NCBI GenBank assembly: GCA_025175665.1
Contig: JANKKI010000054.1
Location: forward strand, 434,001 to 498,000
DNA: 64,000 bases
Origin: Cinchona pubescens
Lineage: Eukaryota; Streptophyta; Magnoliopsida; Gentianales; Rubiaceae
Direction: 5' to 3'
The notes under the pieces: model-generated
What the model was told of the DNA's origin: nothing
What the model saw: only the letters and a program-made list of their open reading frames with translations
Database searches by the model: none
Program-made: the position numbers and the translations under genes
In this document: positions 59,040-64,000 of the stretch, in pieces
How positions within the stretch are numbered: position 1 is the first letter of the stretch
Layout: each line of letters begins with the position of its first letter

Positions 59040-60400
59040 CAAATAGTTTATAGTCAGCACACTTGGACAACTATACAAATTACCTTAGTAACAAAGCCTT
59101 GGTAATGCTCTAGAGCAGCTTCAAGTTTAGATATTTCATTTATATTTGAGTTTTCTGTAGCCTCAGAAGTCTTCTTCCACTGCAAATGAATCAAGTAGAG
59201 TGTTAAATCATAATCCCACAATCTGTTGCTTATAAGTGTGAATCTTTGAGAACTAAAAGTCTAGTACCTCCAGCAAAATGTGGAATCCAGCACTGACTTT
59301 AGATACAATTTTGATTAGAGGACCAAATTTAATTTACTGACCAAGGTTTAAAATGAAAATAAAAAACTATAAATTCATAAAATCATCCATTTGTAGTGTT
59401 CTAAAATTATTTGGGGCATAAAAGCTAGTTCAAAAAATTCAGAGCATCTATACATAATGGCAAAACGATAAAGTCATTGATGTGTATTAGATCTGTCAAA
59501 AAAAGAATAAATTAACCAAGTATTTAAAATAGGGGGTGATGATTGAATATGATTTTGCCACGCGAACTAATTTTAACAAGTGATTCTAAATTTGTGACTT
59601 GTAAATGTGAGAGACTAAAATTATTTCCCAAGATTAGTCCCTCAAATTAAAGAGTAGCAAATTTGTTGAATTAATGTTGGCTTAAATTAAATAATACCCA
59701 ACGATTTTAAATGGATAAAAGTTAATGATTCAAATATTCTATTCACCTAACAAAAAACTACAGTTCACTAATTATTTTAACTAAACTTGGGAGGTGACTA
59801 CCTCTCAGAAAGAAAATACTAATAACTCAATCTCACTAGTAAATTTAGTTGTAATATTATGCCTCAGTGATATAATTAATAGTTGTCAATTAGAATGTTA
59901 GTAGTACATTCTATTACATATTATATTGATAAAATTTTAAAAAATAAATTTTTAATAATTTATTTACAAAAATTTTTATTAAAGAACATGAATTGGAGAC
60001 GGCCCGATTAAGAACCAAAGACGGAAAAATTTTGAGAACTGAATTCAGCCTATATATTTGTGACTTATGAGACTTATTGGGTTGAGATTGAGCCGAAATA
60101 AATAATTTTTAAAACAGACCGACCTTGAAATTAATAAAATCTGTCTCATAAAGCCCACAGCTCCAGCTGACAACTTTTTCTTCGTACCTTTTTCTTTTCC
60201 ACTTGAAGGTTGAAGCCCAAGTTCTACATATTTGGCGATGTGGTAAATATATATATATATTTTTTTTCCAACTGGATTGTGGTAATTATATCACGAGAAT
60301 TTGTAAAGAGGATATCAACAATAACCAAGCATCTTTATTGCCTCACCGCTCATATCTTGACTTTATCCTCTATCTCAGCATGACAGTTCATCAAGCTAAT
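59040..60400. other. AT-rich intergenic DNA
   Basis: No gene is recognised. The stretch 59270-59500 (GGAATCCAGCACTGACTTTAG onward) looks like old repeat sequence but has no definable ends. Confidence 0.45.
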
Positions 60401-60401
60401 A

Positions 60402-61232
60402 TAGGGTGTGTATCAATTAATCAATCGGTTAATTACTTAATAAAATCGGTTAAAATTTTTAAGAAAAAATTCTAAAACTTTTAACTAATTTGGATTTCAA
60501 ATTCAATTTGGTAGGAAATTTGATTAATTAAATTCGAATTCTGTACTCAATTTTAAATTCGATTAATTAAATTCAACTTGAGTTAGTTGGACACCTTAAT
60601 ATTGGACCAAAATCCCATAAAAAAGTCTATTTTTCATGCAAATTTTTTCTAATTTTATTTTAATTTTGTCACGTAATTTGATATGTTGGGTGAATTTTTA
60701 TTGATAAATGATTCAAAAAAATAAGTAAAAAAAACTATATCATGTAACTTAATTGAATAACAAACAATATAATTACGTATAATACTATAATATTATGTAA
60801 TTTGCAAGTAAAATTGTTAATAAAATAAGTATCGCAAGACTATTTAATGTAATTTACGGATACTAATTTAGTAATATAATTAAGTATGAATTAATGTATA
60901 AGAATATAATAATTGTACGAATTAAGTTAAAAATAAAGCTAATGATAATAATTATCAATAAATATATTTTAGTCGAATAACTAAATTTATATTTTTAGTA
61001 ATGTACTATTTATATATCAAAATATTTTAATATTACTTTATTTTTAATTATTAAATTCGGCAATCAGTTAACCGAATTCAGAAAACCTCTCTACTATTTT
61101 CGAATTCAATAACCATATTCATGAATTCGAATAACTAATTTTTGATCAAATTCAAAATTAATCAAAATTTATTAACAAAATTAAATTTAAAATCAATTAT
61201 AAATTTGATTAACCGAATACTTGCACACTCTA
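60402..61232. mobile_element. hAT-like non-autonomous element, 831 bp
   Basis: It starts TAGGGTGTG and ends CACACTCTA, inverted with one mismatch. Just inside, CAATCGGTTAATT on the left is mirrored by GATTAACCGAATA on the right. The subterminal GGTTAA/AATTCGAATT motifs repeat through the interior. The flanking 8-mers agree at only 5 of 8 positions, so the duplication is not secure. It is extremely AT-rich with no frame. Confidence 0.55.
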
Positions 61233-61619
61233 AACTCACAGATGTACATAACCTTTTTTTTCCCCAATGTTATAACTGGTGTGATAGTAGATTCCACAAG
61301 TTCAGAAGTTCAATATGATATATACTAGTAACAATTACACGCAAAGTAAACCACTCATTATACAAGTAATCTAACATATGCACGTCTTTTCATCTCAATA
61401 AGTCTCTTACTTAACTACTATTCAACCTAATCCAGAGTTGTGTAAAAGCTAATTAGACTTGTACGTCAAATTCTAGTTTCTTATACGTATATTATTACAT
61501 AGAAGATGACTTCAGATGAGATTGAATGTTGTAATGAAATGTTTTAGTGGTTGAAAATAACCATTTGGATATTTTGTTTGCCACAATCATAGGTGCCAAG
61601 ATAGTTTATAGAATGATTG

Positions 61620-62106
61620 ACCCCCCAATCTTTAATGCGAAAGGAAAGTAGACTGCAGACCCCTTTCACAATGATCATGAAGGAGGAGTATTTTGAGGCT
61701 TCTGCACCCATTGCCTAACTGCATTTCTCTGCAACTAAGAGGTGATAAGCCAGATCAAGAAGTTTCCTTTCCTTCAAGAAACAAGGTCTCACTCTCACTG
61801 ATCTTTTCTCTCTCGCACACAGGTCTAGACATATAAACAGAAAAAAACACACCCTTGACATGAGTGCAATTATAGCAACCCCTTCTTTAGTTTTGGACAT
61901 TAAACCATCTTCCTTTCTTATCAAGCTTCTGTCTCTCTCCCAATGGATAACATAACCTAGTAGACTTTCTTGCCCAGAAGCATATATACAAGCAATTTCT
62001 TCTAAATGTTATTCACTTGAACAGTTCTTAGTCCACAAGATATTTGATATCTATGAGTTATCTACACGCTGCTCCCTTCTGAATTCAAATCAATATACTA
62101 AAGATT
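61620..62106 (+). promoter_or_regulatory. Upstream region of the CTL-like gene
   Basis: This is the first stretch after the AT-rich element with mixed composition. It contains C/T-rich patches (CTGATCTTTTCTCTCTC, 61799) and CATATATACAAG at about 61981 as a possible TATA element. The ATG at 62107 is in a good context (AAGATTATGGAAGG). Confidence 0.35.
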
Positions 62107-63481
62107 ATGGAAGGCAACTTCTTCAATAAGCTCTTCAAAAATATGTTCTACTTGCATCTTGTTTCGATTACCATGTTGGTGATTGTTCTTACCATTCGCG
62201 GCATACTTTCTGCAGCCCATACTCACCATTTTGACGCTCAAAACTGGTACCTACCAGTCCTTGTTTCAACTACTTTTGCTGCAATTGTTGGTTTTGCATG
62301 GCAAGAACTTACAGCCTTCAACCCCTCAGGACGTCAATTCTACTCTGAGAGTCGCATTTTGGCTTAGCCCTCTCCTGACATGCTTGCTTGGTGTCCTACT
62401 TGTCTCAATAGGTACTGCTGGCAGCTTGGCGGCAGCTGCCATTGCTCTTGTTTCTACAGTCATTCAGTCACTCTATTCGTGCTGGGTTCATCCCCGATTC
62501 GAGTATGCTGGTCAGATTTTGTTGTTGTCTACCGCAGTTCCTCCTCAAAAAGCCGCTGGAGTTGCATTTCTGTCCATCATCACCTGTACCCTTTATTCAA
62601 GCCTTTTGCTGTCTGGTATTGGAGGGGCTATTGTCAGAAGAACAACCTGGGACGCCTTATTCATCTTTTTAATGCTATTGAGCTTAGCATGGACTACTCA
62701 TATCATCAAGAACATACAGCAAGTTGCAATCTCTCATGTCAAGTACATGCAACTTACATATGGACTAGAAATTAGTACAATCATGGCATTCAAGAACACA
62801 ATTAAGAACTCAATGGGGACCATCTGCATAGGTTCAATTCTAATATTGTACCTGTTGTCTGTGTCATTCGGGTTTCAGCCCGTGCCATCAGTATGGTTTC
62901 AGACGACGTTGATGAGTTCATGTTCTCTTGCACAAGTTGCTATTCATTACTCGCATCAAGGCTAGTAGTACATGGCAATAGATGGGGCTTTGCGCATATA
63001 GGGGTTCACAACAAAGGAATCATGCAGTCGTCAAGCAACATCTGGGAGATATTCCAGAGAGCTCGAATTGAACAATTGATCAACTCTGACCTCACTAGTT
63101 CATTTTGCTTCCTAAGTGGAACTGCAGGTGGTGCCGCATGTGCACTAGTGGCAGGTTCATGGGCACTTGTGGCTCATAAGAGCTTTGCGACAGAGGTGTC
63201 AATATACACCTTTTTAATTGGATACTTCACGGTAACTCCTTGTTGAATGTATTATATTCAAAGTTGGAATCATAATATCAACATTATAACTTGAAACAAA
63301 CGCTGACTAAATGCTTTTACAATCTTGGAATTGCAGATCCGAGTGGCCTTTATGTACAATGTCATGGATACAGGCTAGTGTTTCTGCATATTATGTAGCC
63401 TATGCAGAGAACCCACAGAACCAAAGATTTGACTCTACTATCCCGAACTACATTGGGGAGCTGCAAAGATCGAATGTATAA
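62107..63481 (+). CDS. Choline-transporter-like (CTL/PNS1 family) multi-pass membrane protein; three frame breaks in this sequence
   Basis: Two exons: 62107-63231 and 63337-63481, with a 105-bp GT-AG intron. The N-terminus holds a membrane segment (LVSITMLVIVLTIRGILSA), then THHFDAQNWYLPVLVSTTFA. Family blocks follow: AFWLSPLLTCLLGVLLVSIG, VIQSLYSCWVHPRFEYA, ISMVSDDVDEFMFSCTSCY, GNRWGFAHIGVHNKG, IWEIFQRARIEQLINSDLTS, FCFLSGTAGGA, VSIYTFLIGYFT, and in exon 2 VSAYYVAYAENPQ, RFDSTIP. About 420 residues and roughly ten membrane spans are implied, a little shorter than plant relatives of about 470. The frame changes near 62310-62345, changes back near 62836-62850, and shifts again near 63349-63358. 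No in-frame stop by substitution was seen, so either recent pseudogenisation or consensus indels explain it. Plant members are annotated as plasma-membrane choline transporter family; the substrate of this one is unproven. Confidence 0.8.
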
Positions 63482-64000
63482 AGGTTATTCGTACTCTCTA
63501 CTAGCCAAAGGAAAACCCGTATACACCGACAGAGACATTTTTAACCAAGAAAAATAGTATAGGGACTTTACATATTTTCGTTCTTTTTATCCTCGAACTT
63601 CTCCTTTCCCATTCTTTGGGTCCATGCATCAATCTGAGGGTGTTTTTCTTGAGCTAATAAACTCTCTTACCCACTCTGTAAATGGAAAAGATAAATTTCC
63701 ATTCTCTTTCCCTTCCCACTATTATCTGTATACATATACACAAGTGCCGATACTTTCACGTTCTCATTTTCTCTAACCAAATCAAAAGAAATCTTCTGTG
63801 AGTTACAATTGTCTCAAAATGTTTTCGAGCCAATTGGCATGTATCATAAGTTGAATGCGAACATTTATTTTATGGGGCAGGTAAACAGTTACATTTTACG
63901 ATTCTCAAAATAATGCATACTCTACATGATTAATTGCAATATTGAGAACGAAGAAGCAGCAAAATTACACAAGGAAATGGGGAAATTTCTTGACCTCTGA
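63482..64000 (+). other. 3' flank/UTR of the CTL-like gene
   Basis: It includes GAGCTAATAAACTC at 63652-63665, with AATAAA as a plausible polyadenylation signal. No further gene is seen before the window end. Confidence 0.45.

Noticed and set aside
62380..62775. 131-codon plus-strand frame rich in Cys/Ser
   Set aside because: It is an out-of-frame shadow of the CTL-like transporter gene, whose own frame shows conserved family blocks.

Overview
The window looks like nuclear DNA of a eudicot plant. It is very AT-rich, protein-coding sequence is sparse and split by GT-AG introns, and most of the length is LTR retrotransposons, MITEs and intergenic DNA. There is no bacterial or organellar gene organisation. 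I cannot name the species. Two recognisable host genes lie at the right: a UVR plus ApaG-domain protein, probably plastid-targeted (52.7-58.3 kb, +), and a PNS1/CTL-type choline-transporter-like membrane protein (62.1-63.5 kb, +). Both are well conserved over their whole length, yet both carry single-base reading-frame breaks in this sequence.

Layout. 0-11.5 kb: AT-rich intergenic DNA with an exceptional 114-bp palindrome (3.1 kb), a hAT-like MITE (5.8-6.4 kb), a LINE RNase H remnant (6.9-7.4 kb), a truncated Copia 5' end (7.9-8.4 kb), MULE-like MITEs (1.6, 8.4 and 9.0 kb), a tRNA-derived SINE, and two further TIR elements. 11.5-25.9 kb: one old Ty3/Gypsy element of the Tat type on the minus strand, bounded by TTATA duplications, with gag, protease, RT, RNase H and integrase remnants, a tandem-repeat 3' region, and a plus-strand (antisense) extra ORF. 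A young gag-only, SIRE-like Copia element (17.3-21.4 kb, CTTTT duplications) is nested in it. 26-33.6 kb: two solo-LTR-like blocks, a nested MULE-like MITE and a local duplication. 33.9-44.4 kb: a cluster of broken DUF1639 gene copies, one of them split by a 6.1-kb Copia-type element with no coding capacity (36.6-42.7 kb, TGAAA duplications). 46.6-48.2 kb: a pseudogene of the histone-demethylase-like floral regulator FLOWERING LOCUS D. 49.5-52.2 kb: three MULE-like MITEs, one with a perfect 9-bp duplication. 52.6-63.5 kb: the two host genes, with MITEs and a second LINE remnant between or inside them.

I found no new defence, metabolic or signalling system. The most consequential observation concerns data quality. 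Three places around the nested Copia element carry sequence matching the Tn5/Nextera mosaic end, in one case the back-to-back form of a mate-pair junction adapter, and another is beside a local fold-back. With the single-base frame breaks in both host genes, this makes residual library and assembly errors a serious alternative to true gene loss. The best biological leads are the antisense ORF and 3' tandem repeats of the Tat element, the hairpin array in the Copia LTR, the non-coding 6.1-kb element, the long palindrome and the FLD pseudogene.
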